DNA of 64,000 nucleotides from Duganella sp. sic0402 (GCF_019219065.1 NZ_JAHUWK010000002.1:558001-622000); one strand, 5' to 3'. Counted from the stretch's first letter, positions 1 through 8,131 are shown. Notes: generated from the sequence alone by a model not told the origin. Translations and numbers: made by a program.

Positions 1-1
1 A

Positions 2-103
2 CTGGAAGCGGTATTTGCCGAGGTGATGGCGCGCCATGCGCTGCTGCTGGGGGATTTGCAGGTGTTCCTGGCCTACGAAGGGCTGGAAGTCGAGCTGGCT
101 TAA
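2..103 (+). CDS. C-terminal end of an unidentified protein (partial)
   Basis: An open frame runs in from the left edge and stops at TAA 101-103, giving 33 residues that end in YEGLEVELA. The composition is ordinary for coding DNA here, with an alternating hydrophobic and acidic pattern. The fragment is too short to assign to a family. Its end meets the end of the minus-strand gene that follows, so the two are convergent and overlap by a few bases. It could be the end of a real gene or a chance open frame. Confidence 0.35.
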   Translation: MEAVFAEVMARHALLLGDLQVFLAYEGLEVELA

Positions 104-654
104 AGACGGCCCAGCGCGGCCATGCGCGGCAGGCAGAAGGACTTTTTCGGTATCACCGACATCAGCATGGTGCGCGCGGTTTGCATCAATTTGCGCGGCT
201 TGCTGCGGCGGTCGGCCAAGGCGCGCAAGCGCACCAGCGCGGCTTTCAGGTTAAACGAGCGGCCAGCCAGCATGGCGTTGACCAGCTGCGTGGCCATCGC
301 CAGCGCCGGCGCCACCGCGCCTTGCGCGCTATACGGCAACACCAGGCGGTAACGCCCTTGCATGCGCGGCACCACGCCGACAAAGCCGACCGTCACTTCA
401 TTCAGCGCCAGACGGCGCAATTCAATCGCGGTCTGCTGCACCAGTTCCACCAGCGGCGGCACGGCCTCGGCGTCAGCACGCTTGCCAACCAGGCCACGCA
501 GGCGGCTCAGGCCAGGCAGCACGGCATACAAGCGCTCCTGCGCCTGGGCGACGGTGTCGGCTTCCAGTGGATCCAGCTCCAGAATGCTGAGCAAACAGGG
601 TTGGGTGGAATAGCGGTTGCCGCTATCCAGATAACGTTGATCTATGATTTTCAT
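100..654 (-). CDS. Stand-alone protein resembling the N-terminal domain of cyanophycin synthetase
   Basis: The product has 184 residues. It follows the pattern of the CphA N-terminal domain: an MKI start, a short hydrophobic strand (LLSILELD), then LYAVLPGL, then an AIELRRLALNEVTVGF stretch matching the HIALELQ...GFG region of CphA, then GRYRLVLPY. CphA joins aspartate and arginine into cyanophycin and needs an ATP-grasp and a Mur-ligase domain after this one; neither is present. Residues 140-184 are basic and match nothing I know. The protein may bind or modulate a full-length synthetase elsewhere, or have been recruited for another job. The homology is by eye; the function is unknown. Confidence 0.5.
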   Translation of the reverse strand: MKIIDQRYLDSGNRYSTQPCLLSILELDPLEADTVAQAQERLYAVLPGLSRLRGLVGKRADAEAVPPLVELVQQTAIELRRLALNEVTVGFVGVVPRMQGRYRLVLPYSAQGAVAPALAMATQLVNAMLAGRSFNLKAALVRLRALADRRSKPRKLMQTARTMLMSVIPKKSFCLPRMAALGRL

Positions 655-711
655 GGCCAGTATTGTGCCAGCCGCCCGGCACGTCCGTAAGCGGAGTCAG
701 GCGCGACGACT

Positions 712-729
712 TGTAAGACCATACTTACA
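712..729. promoter_or_regulatory. Candidate GacA/UvrY-type operator (TGTAAG-N6-CTTACA)
   Basis: The site reads TGTAAG-ACCATA-CTTACA, a perfect match to the 18-bp palindrome described for GacA/UvrY response regulators in gammaproteobacteria. It lies 58-75 bp upstream of the CphA-like gene and overlaps the stop codon of the acetyltransferase gene. No U-run follows the hairpin, so a terminator is less likely. Whether a UvrY-like regulator uses this box in this organism is inference. Confidence 0.4.
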
Positions 730-1186
730 GCTGTTTCTCGAAACACACGGCCAGCGGATTGCCGATGTATTTGCCGTAATTGGCGATGCGCGCATAGCCG
801 CGCGCCGCGTAGAAATCCACCGCGCGGCGGTTCACCAGCCGGGTTTCCAGCCACACTGCCTGATAGCCGAGCAGCGCCGCTTCGGCTTCCAGAAACCGCA
901 GCACCGCGCTGCCGACGCCAGCGGTGCCGTGGCGCGCATACATGCGCTTGATTTCCGCCACGCCCGGTTCCAATGGCCGGAAGGCGCCGCAGCCCACGGC
1001 CACACCGAGGCTGTCGCGGGCGACCACGAAACACGCCATCGGCCCGCGCACATCTTCCACATCGAACGAGGCCCTGCCACTGTCGCCGGTGATCGCTTCC
1101 AGCGCGGTCGATAGTTCCTCCATCAGCTGCCGCGAGTCCGGCGCCGATGGGTCTTCCTGTTGAAGTTGAAGCTCTGCGGTGCTCAT
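725..1186 (-). CDS. GNAT family N-acetyltransferase
   Basis: The product has 153 residues from the ATG at 1186; an upstream ATG at 1210 would add eight residues and overlap the next gene. The GNAT fold is visible. A strand with VGCGAFRPL and the EIKRMYA strand leads to a loop at YARHGTAGVGSAVLRFLE, close to the acetyl-CoA pyrophosphate loop (R/Q)xxGxG. The terminal motif is RAVDFYAARGYARI. Such enzymes move an acetyl group from acetyl-CoA to an amine; the substrate cannot be read here. It lies downstream of the Cys-rich small gene on the same strand. Confidence 0.8.
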   Translation of the reverse strand: MSTAELQLQQEDPSAPDSRQLMEELSTALEAITGDSGRASFDVEDVRGPMACFVVARDSLGVAVGCGAFRPLEPGVAEIKRMYARHGTAGVGSAVLRFLEAEAALLGYQAVWLETRLVNRRAVDFYAARGYARIANYGKYIGNPLAVCFEKQL

Positions 1187-1193
1187 CCGGCCA

Positions 1194-1577
1194 TTATAGT
1201 GCAGCGTCAACCAGTAGCTGTGGGCGCAATGCGCGCATGCGCAGTTCGCTGAAGTAGCCGCCCGCCTCGTTATAGCGCAGATAGTGGCGCCCGCATTTCA
1301 CGCAGCGCACCACCTGGCTCAGATTGCAGGGAAAATAGCGTGGCGCGATCGGCGCGTCATCGCTATCGTAGCGCGTGCCGTTCGGATGGTATTCCGCCAC
1401 CGATGGTATCGCATAGGGGTCCTCGACCAAGCTGCCCAGTTCGTCGAACTGATCCAGCTCCAGCGTGTACGGCAAAGGCTGCCACGCCCACAAGGCCGCG
1501 CCATGACAGGTGCAAGGCATGGTCACATCGGCGGATCGTAGCGCCATCTGCTGCAATTCTGCAAAACCGATAAACAT
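1194..1577 (-). CDS. Small hypothetical protein with paired cysteines
   Basis: The product has 127 residues and no family I recognise. It carries two cysteine groups: CTCH at residues 22-25, and CNLSQVVRCVKC followed by GRHYLRYNEAGGYF in the second half. The Cys-x2-Cys spacing suggests a bound zinc. The middle is acidic and rich in Tyr and Pro. The start at 1577 lies just after the pitA terminator; ATGs at residues 11 and 20 are possible alternatives. Only four bases separate its stop from the longest reading of the acetyltransferase gene, so the two may be co-transcribed. Confidence 0.6.
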   Translation of the reverse strand: MFIGFAELQQMALRSADVTMPCTCHGAALWAWQPLPYTLELDQFDELGSLVEDPYAIPSVAEYHPNGTRYDSDDAPIAPRYFPCNLSQVVRCVKCGRHYLRYNEAGGYFSELRMRALRPQLLVDAAL

Positions 1578-1590
1578 TCTTCTGCCCGAT

Positions 1591-1616
1591 AAAAAAAGGG
1601 AGCCGAGGCCCCCTTC
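1591..1616 (-). terminator. Rho-independent terminator after pitA
   Basis: On the minus strand, AAGGGGGCC, a two-base loop and GGCTCCCTT form a stem of about nine pairs with one mismatch, followed at once by seven T. It lies 13 bases past the pitA stop and ends the DUF47-pitA transcript. Confidence 0.85.
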
Positions 1617-1628
1617 CTTAGTTGTTGC

Positions 1629-2642
1629 TTACATGATGTGGTGGCCGACCCACCAGGCGATCGCGGCGACGAAGGCCGAGGCGGGAATCGTGAAGATCCA
1701 GGCCCAGACGATGTTGCCGGCCACCCCCCAGCGCACTGCCGACATCTTCTGCGCCGAGCCTACGCCGACGATGGCGCCGGTGATGGTGTGCGTGGTCGAT
1801 ACCGGCACGCCCAGCGCGGTCGCGGTGAACAGCGTGATCGCGCCACCGGTTTCTGCGCAGAAGCCGCCCACCGGTTTCAGCTTGGTGATCTTCTGGCCCA
1901 TGGTCTTGACAATGCGCCAGCCGCCAAACAGCGTGCCGAAGGAAATCGCCGTGTAGCAGGAAACGATCACCCACAGCGGCGGCTCGGCTTCGCCGGCGCT
2001 CGAATAGCCGGCGGCGATCAGCAGCATCCAGATGATGCCGATGGTTTTTTGCGCGTCATTGCCGCCGTGGCCCAGGCTGTACGAAGCAGCCGAGAACAGC
2101 TGCAGGCGGCGGAACCATTTATCCACCCGGCGCGGCGTCGAACGGACGAAGACCCACGACACCAGCAGCATCATGATCGAGCCGAACACAAAGCCCAGCA
2201 GCGGCGACAGCACGATGAACAGCACGGTCTTGATCAGGCCGGCCGAGATCAGCGCGCCGGTGCCGCTCTTGGCGACGGCCGCGCCCACCAGGCCGCCGAT
2301 CAGCGCGTGCGACGACGACGATGGAATGCCGTAGTACCAGGTGAAGACGTTCCAGACGATGGCGCCGACCAGCGCGCCAAAGATCACATACTGGTCCACC
2401 ACCCCAGGGTCGATAGTGCCCTTGCCCACGGTGGCAGCCACCGTCAGCTGGTGGAATACAAAGATGGCGACAAAATTGAACACGGCCGCCATGGCGACGG
2501 CGGTTTGCGGCTTCAGCACGCCGGTCGACACCACGGTGGCGATCGCGTTGGCGGCGTCATGGAAGCCGTTCATGAAGTCAAATATCAGCGCCAGGGCGAT
2601 CAGGCCTGCCAAGACATAGATACTGATTTGTAGGGTTTGCAT
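1629..2642 (-). CDS. pitA: PiT family low-affinity inorganic phosphate transporter
   Basis: The product has 337 residues, about ten membrane segments, and the two inverted PiT repeats. The first repeat carries FDFMNGFHDAANAIATVV near residues 21-38. The second carries GGNDAQKTIGII and, further on, VPVSTTHTITGAIVG. These proteins take up phosphate, usually as a metal-phosphate complex, by proton symport across the inner membrane. The gene lies 20 bases after the DUF47 gene on the same strand, the usual pairing for this family, and a terminator follows. Confidence 0.93.
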   Translation of the reverse strand: MQTLQISIYVLAGLIALALIFDFMNGFHDAANAIATVVSTGVLKPQTAVAMAAVFNFVAIFVFHQLTVAATVGKGTIDPGVVDQYVIFGALVGAIVWNVFTWYYGIPSSSSHALIGGLVGAAVAKSGTGALISAGLIKTVLFIVLSPLLGFVFGSIMMLLVSWVFVRSTPRRVDKWFRRLQLFSAASYSLGHGGNDAQKTIGIIWMLLIAAGYSSAGEAEPPLWVIVSCYTAISFGTLFGGWRIVKTMGQKITKLKPVGGFCAETGGAITLFTATALGVPVSTTHTITGAIVGVGSAQKMSAVRWGVAGNIVWAWIFTIPASAFVAAIAWWVGHHIM

Positions 2643-2662
2643 GAGAGGTCAGTCTTCTGTAA

Positions 2663-3289
2663 TCAGGCGTTTTCGACGATGATGCCTTCGATGATGTTGG
2701 CCACATCTTCGCAACGGTCGGTCACAGTTTCCAGGATTTCGTAGATGGCTTTCATCTTGATCAGGTTGCGCACATCCGGTTCGTCGCGGAACAGCTTGGA
2801 CATGGCGGCGCGCATCACATGGTCGGCGTCCGATTCCAGGCGGTCGATCTCTTCGCAGATGGCGACGATCTGGCGCGAATTATCCATATTGTGCAGCAGT
2901 GCCACGGCTTCCCTGACCTTTTCGGCGCAGGCCAGCACCAGCTCGGCCAGGCGCTTGGCTTCCGGGGTCACCGAGTGCAGGTCGTACAGCGACACGGTCT
3001 GGGCCGCATCTTCCAGCAGGTCGAGGATGTCGTCCTGGCGGGTGATCAGCTTGTGGATGTCGTCGCGGTCGATCGGCGTGATGAAGGTTTTGTGCAGCAG
3101 GTCGACGGTCTGGTAGGTGATCTTGTCGGCTTGTTTCTCGATGCTTTCAATCGCGTGCACGCGATTTTCCAGGTCATCGAAATTCGACATCAGGCCCACC
3201 ATCTCTTTAGCGCCTTTGACACACAGCTCAGCGTGCTGATTAAACAGGTCAAAGAATTTGCCCTCGGTGGGCATCAAACGTCCAAACAT
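2663..3289 (-). CDS. DUF47 (PhoU-like) protein, partner of the Pit transporter
   Basis: The product has 208 residues, predicted to be entirely helical, and belongs to the DUF47/PhoU-like family (also TIGR00153). It begins MFGRLMPTEGKFFDLFNQHAE. It has the repeated E/D-rich helices of the family, including EKQADKITYQTV and EIDRLESDADHVMRAAMSKLF, whose acidic residues may hold metal ions. It is thought to control the Pit transporter encoded just downstream. A GGAG ribosome site precedes the ATG. Confidence 0.9.
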   Translation of the reverse strand: MFGRLMPTEGKFFDLFNQHAELCVKGAKEMVGLMSNFDDLENRVHAIESIEKQADKITYQTVDLLHKTFITPIDRDDIHKLITRQDDILDLLEDAAQTVSLYDLHSVTPEAKRLAELVLACAEKVREAVALLHNMDNSRQIVAICEEIDRLESDADHVMRAAMSKLFRDEPDVRNLIKMKAIYEILETVTDRCEDVANIIEGIIVENA

Positions 3290-3352
3290 ATTTTTCTCCG
3301 TTTTATTACTACTGCAGATCGCCAGACCAGTCGTGCCAGTCCGGCGTAAAGA

Positions 3353-4738
3353 TTAGTCGCCCTGGTAAACGCCCAAACTACCAGAGTAATTGCCAAACTT
3401 GGTGTAGGCGCCGATCCAGGTCAGGCGCACTGCGCCAATTGGACCGTTACGCTGTTTACCGATGATGATTTCAGCGGTTCCCTTGTCCGGCGAGTCGGCG
3501 TTGTACACCTCGTCGCGATACAGGAAGATGATGACGTCGGCATCCTGCTCGATAGCGCCGGATTCGCGCAAGTCGGACATGACCGGACGTTTATTGGGGC
3601 GTTGTTCCAGCGAGCGGTTCAGCTGCGACAGCGCGATCACCGGGCAGCCCAGCTCTTTGGCCAGGCCTTTCAGCGAACGCGAAATTTCCGAAATCTCGGA
3701 AGCGCGGTTGTCACCGGCTTTGGAACCCTGCATCAGCTGCAGGTAGTCGACGATGATCAGGCCGAGCTTGCCGCACTGGCGCGCCAGGCGGCGTGCGCGG
3801 GCGCGCATCTCGATCGGATTCAGCGCCGGGGTTTCATCGATGAAGACCTGGGCGTCGTTCATCTTCTGGATGGCGTGCGTCAGGCGCGGCCAATCCTCGT
3901 CATTCAGGCGGCCGGTACGCAGGCGGTGCTGGTCGAGCTGGCCAACCGAACCCAGCATACGCATCGCCAGCTGTGCGCCGCCCATCTCCATCGAGAAGAT
4001 CGCCACCGGCAAACCAGCCTCGATGGCGACGTTTTCGCCGATGTTGACCGAAAAAGCGGTTTTACCCATCGACGGACGGCCGGCCACGATGACCAGGTCG
4101 CCGCCCTGCAGCCCCGAAGTCATGCGGTCAAGGTCGATAAAGCCGGTCGGCACGCCGGTGATTTCCGACTGGTTTTCGCGCGAATACAGCTCGTCGATGC
4201 GCTCCACCACCTGGGTCAGCAGCGGTTGCACCGCCAGCCAGCCAGCGGCGCCGCGCGCGCCCTGCTCGGCAATCGCGAAGATGCGCGACTCGGCCTCGTC
4301 GAGGATTTCCTTGGTTTCCTTGCCCTGCGGGCTGAATGCCTGGCCGGAAATGTCGTCGGCCACGGTGATCAGCTGGCGCAGCACCGAGCGGTCGCGCACG
4401 ATCTCGGCGTAGCGGCGGATATTCGCGGCGGACGGCGTGTTCTGCGCCATCGCGTTCAGGTAGGTCAGCCCGCCCACGTCGTCGGCCTTGCCCAGCTGGG
4501 TCAGGTTCTCGAACACGGTGATCACGTCGGCCGGCTTGGAGGCATTGATCATCTTGACGATTTGCTCGAAGATGATGCGGTGATCGTAGCGGTAGAAGTC
4601 ATCCGGCTGCATCATGTCCGCAATACGGTCGAACGCGGCGTTATCGCGCAGCAGGCCGCCGATGACGGACTGTTCTGCTTCGATGGAATGCGGCGGGACG
4701 CGAAGCGACTCGACTTGCGGATCGGAGGGGGCGTTCAT
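3353..4738 (-). CDS. dnaB: Replicative DNA helicase DnaB
   Basis: The product has 461 residues, normal for DnaB, with no intein. The N-terminal domain (about 15-125) has LRVPPHSIEAEQSVIGGLL. The RecA-like domain starts near 190. Walker A is GRPSMGKT at 220-227, and Walker B falls at LGLIIVDYLQLM. The conserved DLRESGAIEQDADVI motif comes later. The hexameric ring unwinds DNA at the fork and binds the primase. It sits after rplI on the same strand, separated by a terminator, and probably has its own promoter. Confidence 0.98.
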   Translation of the reverse strand: MNAPSDPQVESLRVPPHSIEAEQSVIGGLLRDNAAFDRIADMMQPDDFYRYDHRIIFEQIVKMINASKPADVITVFENLTQLGKADDVGGLTYLNAMAQNTPSAANIRRYAEIVRDRSVLRQLITVADDISGQAFSPQGKETKEILDEAESRIFAIAEQGARGAAGWLAVQPLLTQVVERIDELYSRENQSEITGVPTGFIDLDRMTSGLQGGDLVIVAGRPSMGKTAFSVNIGENVAIEAGLPVAIFSMEMGGAQLAMRMLGSVGQLDQHRLRTGRLNDEDWPRLTHAIQKMNDAQVFIDETPALNPIEMRARARRLARQCGKLGLIIVDYLQLMQGSKAGDNRASEISEISRSLKGLAKELGCPVIALSQLNRSLEQRPNKRPVMSDLRESGAIEQDADVIIFLYRDEVYNADSPDKGTAEIIIGKQRNGPIGAVRLTWIGAYTKFGNYSGSLGVYQGD

Positions 4739-4784
4739 GGCGACGAATTATACCTGCTTGTGCAGTATTACAAAATTATGACGA

Positions 4785-4814
4785 GAAAAAAGCCGGGGCT
4801 TAGCCCGGCTTTTT
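4785..4814. terminator. Bidirectional terminator between rplI and dnaB
   Basis: AAAAAAGCCGGGCT-type arms pair across a TTA centre (AGCCGGGGCT / AGCCCGGCTT) with an A-run on one side and a T-run on the other. It lies between the rplI stop and the dnaB start and ends the rpsF-priB-rpsR-rplI transcript. Confidence 0.85.
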
Positions 4815-4858
4815 CAAGGGTGTTGCATACCAGACAGGCGTTGCCGCCCGGTCTAGTC

Positions 4859-5311
4859 TTAGGCGGCTTCGCCTACAACAGCAACGGTCACTTCTGCGAT
4901 CACATCGGTGTGCAGAGCAACGCTGACTGGGAACTCGCCAGTGGTCTTCAGAGGACCGGTAGGCAGGCGCACAGCAGCTTTTTCAACAGCGAAACCTGCT
5001 TTGGTCAGGGCTTCAGCGATGTCGAAGTTGGTTACCGAGCCGAACAGACGGCCGTCAACGCCAGCTTTTTGCGAAACGGTCACGGTCATGCCGTTCAGTT
5101 TTTCGCCTTGGGCTTGGGCAGCAGCCAGTTTGGCGGCAGCAGCTTTTTCCAGTTCAGCGCGCTTGGCTTCGAATTCCGCGATAGCCGACGTGGTTGCACG
5201 ACGGGCCATTTTTTGCGGGATCAGGAAGTTACGTGCGTAGCCGTCTTTAACTTTAACGACTTCACCCAGGTTGCCCAGATTGACAACTTTTTCCAACAGA
5301 ATGATTTGCAT
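4859..5311 (-). CDS. rplI: 50S ribosomal protein L9
   Basis: The product has 150 residues, the family's usual length. It has the N-terminal RNA-binding domain [32 protein letters not shown], a long connecting helix (about 41-75, rich in Ala, Glu and Lys) and a C-terminal domain. L9 binds 23S rRNA at the base of the L1 stalk and helps keep the reading frame. It is last in the rpsF-priB-rpsR-rplI operon, 27 bases after rpsR. Confidence 0.98.
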   Translation of the reverse strand: MQIILLEKVVNLGNLGEVVKVKDGYARNFLIPQKMARRATTSAIAEFEAKRAELEKAAAAKLAAAQAQGEKLNGMTVTVSQKAGVDGRLFGSVTNFDIAEALTKAGFAVEKAAVRLPTGPLKTTGEFPVSVALHTDVIAEVTVAVVGEAA

Positions 5312-5338
5312 AGTTCTTCTCCAGTTACTCTGCCGCGA

Positions 5339-5629
5339 TTAAGCGTTGTGCAGATCGGTGTACGGCAGCAGGGCCAGATAGCGAGCGCGCTTGATGGCGG
5401 TGTCAACTTGGCGCTGGTAGTGCGCTTTGGTGCCGGTCAGACGTGCTGGCATGATTTTGCCGTTTTCCTGGACGAAGTCTTTCAGGGTGTCTACGTCTTT
5501 GTAGTCTACTTGCTCAACGCCAGCGGCGGTGAAGCGGCAGAACTTCTTGCGCTTGAACAGTGGGTTTTGTTGCTTGCGCTTTTCTTTCAGCTTGAGCTTG
5601 TTTTTGTCGAACTTTTTACCGAATGCCAT
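5339..5629 (-). CDS. rpsR: 30S ribosomal protein S18
   Basis: The product has 96 residues with the S18 signature [24 protein letters not shown], then the [33 protein letters not shown] core. The Lys-rich N-terminal extension makes it longer than E. coli S18, as is common in this group. S18 pairs with S6 on the platform of the small subunit, which fits the shared operon. It lies 15 bases after priB. Confidence 0.98.
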   Translation of the reverse strand: MAFGKKFDKNKLKLKEKRKQQNPLFKRKKFCRFTAAGVEQVDYKDVDTLKDFVQENGKIMPARLTGTKAHYQRQVDTAIKRARYLALLPYTDLHNA

Positions 5630-5644
5630 TTTAGGCTCCTGTAT

Positions 5645-5950
5645 TTAAATTGAGCTGTCTGCGACAGCACTAAAATCAATGATGTGAAACACCAGGCTTT
5701 TGCTATTGCGGCTTTTTTTGTTGAGAAAACCGGAGAACTGGTACATGCCTGCCAGCGGCGTCTGGCTGAACCGGCCTGAAATCTCGCCCGCAGCAACTGC
5801 GGACACTTCAAACTCGGTCAACCGGGCAATGCCCGCCTCCATCTGCTGCGACCGGTGCTGGAGTACAGCATTCACGATCGGCATGCCGGCCGGGGTGTAA
5901 CGAATTGCATCCCGTTCGGCGATGAGGGCGATGAACTGGAGCTGGTTCAG
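5645..5950 (-). CDS. priB: Primosomal replication protein N (PriB), CTG start proposed
   Basis: This is a single-domain OB-fold ssDNA-binding protein of the primosome, used in replication restart. From the first ATG (5884) it would be only 79 residues and would lack the first OB strand. The frame continues upstream as LNQLQFIALIAERDAIRYTPAG, which matches the PriB N-terminus. An in-frame TGA lies 15 bases above the CTG at 5950, with no ATG, GTG or TTG between. GAAGGA sits six bases before that CTG. I therefore place the start at CTG 5950, giving 101 residues, the normal length. It lies between rpsF and rpsR as in related bacteria. Confidence 0.88.
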   Translation of the reverse strand: MNQLQFIALIAERDAIRYTPAGMPIVNAVLQHRSQQMEAGIARLTEFEVSAVAAGEISGRFSQTPLAGMYQFSGFLNKKSRNSKSLVFHIIDFSAVADSSI

Positions 5951-5971
5951 CGCGGTTCCTTCTCAGAACAA

Positions 5972-6358
5972 TTAAGCAGCGGCTGGAGCAGCAGCGGCTG
6001 GAGCTTCGGTGCGATGCGATTTCGCTGCATCTTCGCGTTGTACCGACTTCATCATTGGCGAAGGAGCGGTTTCCGCTTTCTTCAGCTTGACGGTCAGGTG
6101 ACGCAGAACGGCATCATTGAATTTGAATGCGGTTTCCAGCTCAACCAGGGTTTCGTTATCTGCTTCGATGTTCAGGCAGATGTAGTGTGCTTTCGCCAGT
6201 TTCTGGATTGGGTAAGCCATTTGACGGCGGCCCCAGTCCTCAACACGGTGAACGTTGCCGCCGCGGGTCGTTACGGTGGTTTTGTAACGCTCGATCATGG
6301 CGGGCACTTGCTCGCTCTGGTCCGGGTGGACGATAAATACGATTTCGTAGTGACGCAT
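5972..6358 (-). CDS. rpsF: 30S ribosomal protein S6
   Basis: The product has 128 residues and starts [25 protein letters not shown], the S6 beta-strand and helix pattern. It includes [20 protein letters not shown] and [15 protein letters not shown], which face S18 and rRNA. After residue 100 comes an Ala/Pro-rich tail. AAGGGAG lies six bases before the ATG. It is first in the operon and divergent from lexA. Confidence 0.98.
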   Translation of the reverse strand: MRHYEIVFIVHPDQSEQVPAMIERYKTTVTTRGGNVHRVEDWGRRQMAYPIQKLAKAHYICLNIEADNETLVELETAFKFNDAVLRHLTVKLKKAETAPSPMMKSVQREDAAKSHRTEAPAAAAPAAA

Positions 6359-6388
6359 GTATAACTCCCTTAAGGACTTGATGAATAG

Positions 6389-6416
6389 CCCACCCTGGCG
6401 TCAAGACAGGTGTGGG
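6389..6416 (-). promoter_or_regulatory. Hairpin in the rpsF leader, possible S6:S18 feedback element
   Basis: In the minus-strand leader, CCCACACCTG and CAGGGTGGG pair into a stem of about nine base pairs with one bulged A and a nine-base loop. It lies 31-58 bases before the rpsF start. Many bacteria control this operon through an S6:S18-binding RNA in the same place. The known motif has a bulged CCG, which I do not see clearly, so this is only a candidate. Confidence 0.35.
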
Positions 6417-6571
6417 AAGAGGTAAGCCCGCGACTATATCAGCTTTCTGGCAAGAACGCCAGCGCCGTATTGCCGCTGGCATGGCGGCGCCATCGCAAAC
6501 CGTCCTTATATCTTGGGCCAAATGAAATTATTTCGTCCAAGGCAACAAATTCCCTTGCTTTTCGCTGCGCA

Positions 6572-6604
6572 CTGTACAAAAATACAGACTGTCTATATCC
6601 ACAG
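6572..6604. promoter_or_regulatory. Two tandem LexA boxes in the lexA promoter
   Basis: CTGTACAAAAATACAG (6572-6587) and CTGTCTATATCCACAG (6589-6604) both match CTGT-N8-ACAG exactly and lie one base apart, ending 12 bases before the lexA ATG. A double operator is also known at E. coli lexA. LexA should repress its own gene here, and the sites could also touch the divergent rpsF promoter. Confidence 0.92.
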
Positions 6605-6616
6605 GCTACCGAACAC

Positions 6617-7255
6617 ATGCTTAAGCTCACTGCACGCCAGGAACAAATCCTGAATCTGATCAAGGACGCCATCGAAAATACCGGCTTCCCGCCGACGCGC
6701 GCCGAGATCGCCAATGAACTGGGCTTCAAGTCCGCCAACGCGGCCGAGGAACACTTGCAGGCGCTGGCGCGCAAGGGCGCGATTGAAATCGCCGCCGGCA
6801 CCTCGCGCGGCATTCGCCTGCTGGGCGCGCACGCCGAACCGGCCACGCCGAAAGTGCCGGGCGCGCTGATGATGTCGCTGCCGCTGATCGGCCGCGTGGC
6901 CGCCGGCTCGCCCATCCTGGCCCAGGAAAACCTGGAAACCAGCTATAGCGTCGACCCGGCGATGTTCTCCGCCAAGCCGGACTACCTGCTGAAAGTACGC
7001 GGGGAATCGATGCGCGACGTCGGCATCATGGACGGCGACCTGCTGGCCGTAAAGAAAGTCGATAGCGCCAAGAACGGCCAGATCGTGGTCGCCCGCATCG
7101 GCAACGAAGTCACGGTCAAGCGCTACCGCAAGACCGGCTCGACGGTGGAACTGCTGCCGGAAAATCCCGACTTCAAGGTCATCACCGTCAGCCCTGGCGA
7201 AGACGACTTCGCCCTGGAAGGCCTGGCGGTCGGCCTGATGCGCACCTGGCATTAG
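6617..7255 (+). CDS. lexA: LexA repressor
   Basis: The product has 212 residues from the ATG at 6617. A longer open frame reaches 6410, but it would pass through the LexA boxes and adds unrelated residues. The N-terminal winged helix has [26 protein letters not shown]. The self-cleavage site is A96-G97 in GRVAAGSP. The catalytic pair is S131 ([13 protein letters not shown]) and K168 (VTVKRY). After DNA damage, RecA filaments trigger cleavage and derepress the SOS genes. Two LexA boxes precede it. Confidence 0.97.
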   Translation: MLKLTARQEQILNLIKDAIENTGFPPTRAEIANELGFKSANAAEEHLQALARKGAIEIAAGTSRGIRLLGAHAEPATPKVPGALMMSLPLIGRVAAGSPILAQENLETSYSVDPAMFSAKPDYLLKVRGESMRDVGIMDGDLLAVKKVDSAKNGQIVVARIGNEVTVKRYRKTGSTVELLPENPDFKVITVSPGEDDFALEGLAVGLMRTWH

Positions 7256-7274
7256 AAGCCAACCGCCTTAACCG

Positions 7275-8036
7275 CTATTTTTTAACAATCGGTAACGGGC
7301 GCGACTGAATGGCAAGCTGCGATGTGCGCTCGCGTTCATCCACCAGCCCTTTGCTGCGCGCGGCGGCGTTCTGAACATAATCAGTCGTTTTCTCATGCCA
7401 CGCCGTACGTGCTGACAGCACCTGCGTGGCTTGCGATTTTCCAGCAGCGTTGATTGCCGCGTAAGCCGTATTCATACGCGTATGAACCTGACTGATTTCA
7501 GCATCGGTCATAAGGTTGGTCAGATCATCAGGAATGGCTTTCCCCACCGGCAGCTGGGCTTCCAGATTTTTCTGAAAACCCTGATAGCAGGCAAGCCAAG
7601 CGTCTATTCCCTCGCTGACCTCCTTGATTTCCTTGGCGGTTCGGGAAAACTCGGGGATTTCGGGCGTGTCGCATTTGAACTTCGCCAGCGCGACATCCGC
7701 GCCGTCGTAACGCAACGCATAGCCGTCAATTTCGGCGCGGCGCGCGGCGCGTTGGGGGGTCAGTCCTAAAGCAGTCTTGGCTGCAGGATAGCCCGCCTGA
7801 TCGGCTTTGCGGAACCAGGCGTCACCTTTGGCGCTATCGGCAGGAACGCCTTCGCCATACCAGTACATTTCACCCAGATGGTATTGCGCCGTCGGATTGC
7901 CTGCTTCTGCCAGCTTGGTAAAAATTGGCAGCGCGCGCGCATACTCACGCGCCTCCAGCAATTTATTGGCGTCAGACAGATCGTCAGCCATCACGCTACC
8001 GCTGAGCAGGGCCAACAGTACAAAAGCTGATTTCAT
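7275..8036 (-). CDS. Exported Sel1-repeat protein
   Basis: The product has 253 residues from the ATG at 8036, which has GGGAG seven bases before it; the ATG at 8054 would spoil the signal peptide. The signal peptide is MKSAFVLLALLSGSVMA. Residues around 25-95 hold Sel1/TPR-like helical repeats (NPTAQYHLGEMYWYGEGVP, then DAWFRKADQAGYPAAKTALG). The rest is helical and unassigned, with two cysteines (FKCDTP and WLACYQG) that could form a disulfide. Sel1 repeats bind other proteins; the partner is unknown. It converges on lexA. Confidence 0.75.
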   Translation of the reverse strand: MKSAFVLLALLSGSVMADDLSDANKLLEAREYARALPIFTKLAEAGNPTAQYHLGEMYWYGEGVPADSAKGDAWFRKADQAGYPAAKTALGLTPQRAARRAEIDGYALRYDGADVALAKFKCDTPEIPEFSRTAKEIKEVSEGIDAWLACYQGFQKNLEAQLPVGKAIPDDLTNLMTDAEISQVHTRMNTAYAAINAAGKSQATQVLSARTAWHEKTTDYVQNAAARSKGLVDERERTSQLAIQSRPLPIVKK

Positions 8037-8131
8037 CACGCACTCCCGTAACAATGTTGAAACCTTGAGTCTATATAAAAAAACAAGGTGTCACAATAAC
8101 GGCGTTTGGACTGTTGCTTAGCAGTTACGTA

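Noticed and set aside
3602..5653. An open frame of 683 codons on the plus strand opposite dnaB, rplI and rpsR
   Set aside because: It runs across four known minus-strand genes and their terminator, and its product shows no domain.
6410..6616. A 69-residue N-terminal extension of LexA
   Set aside because: It would pass through both LexA boxes and adds residues no LexA has. The ATG at 6617 gives the normal length.
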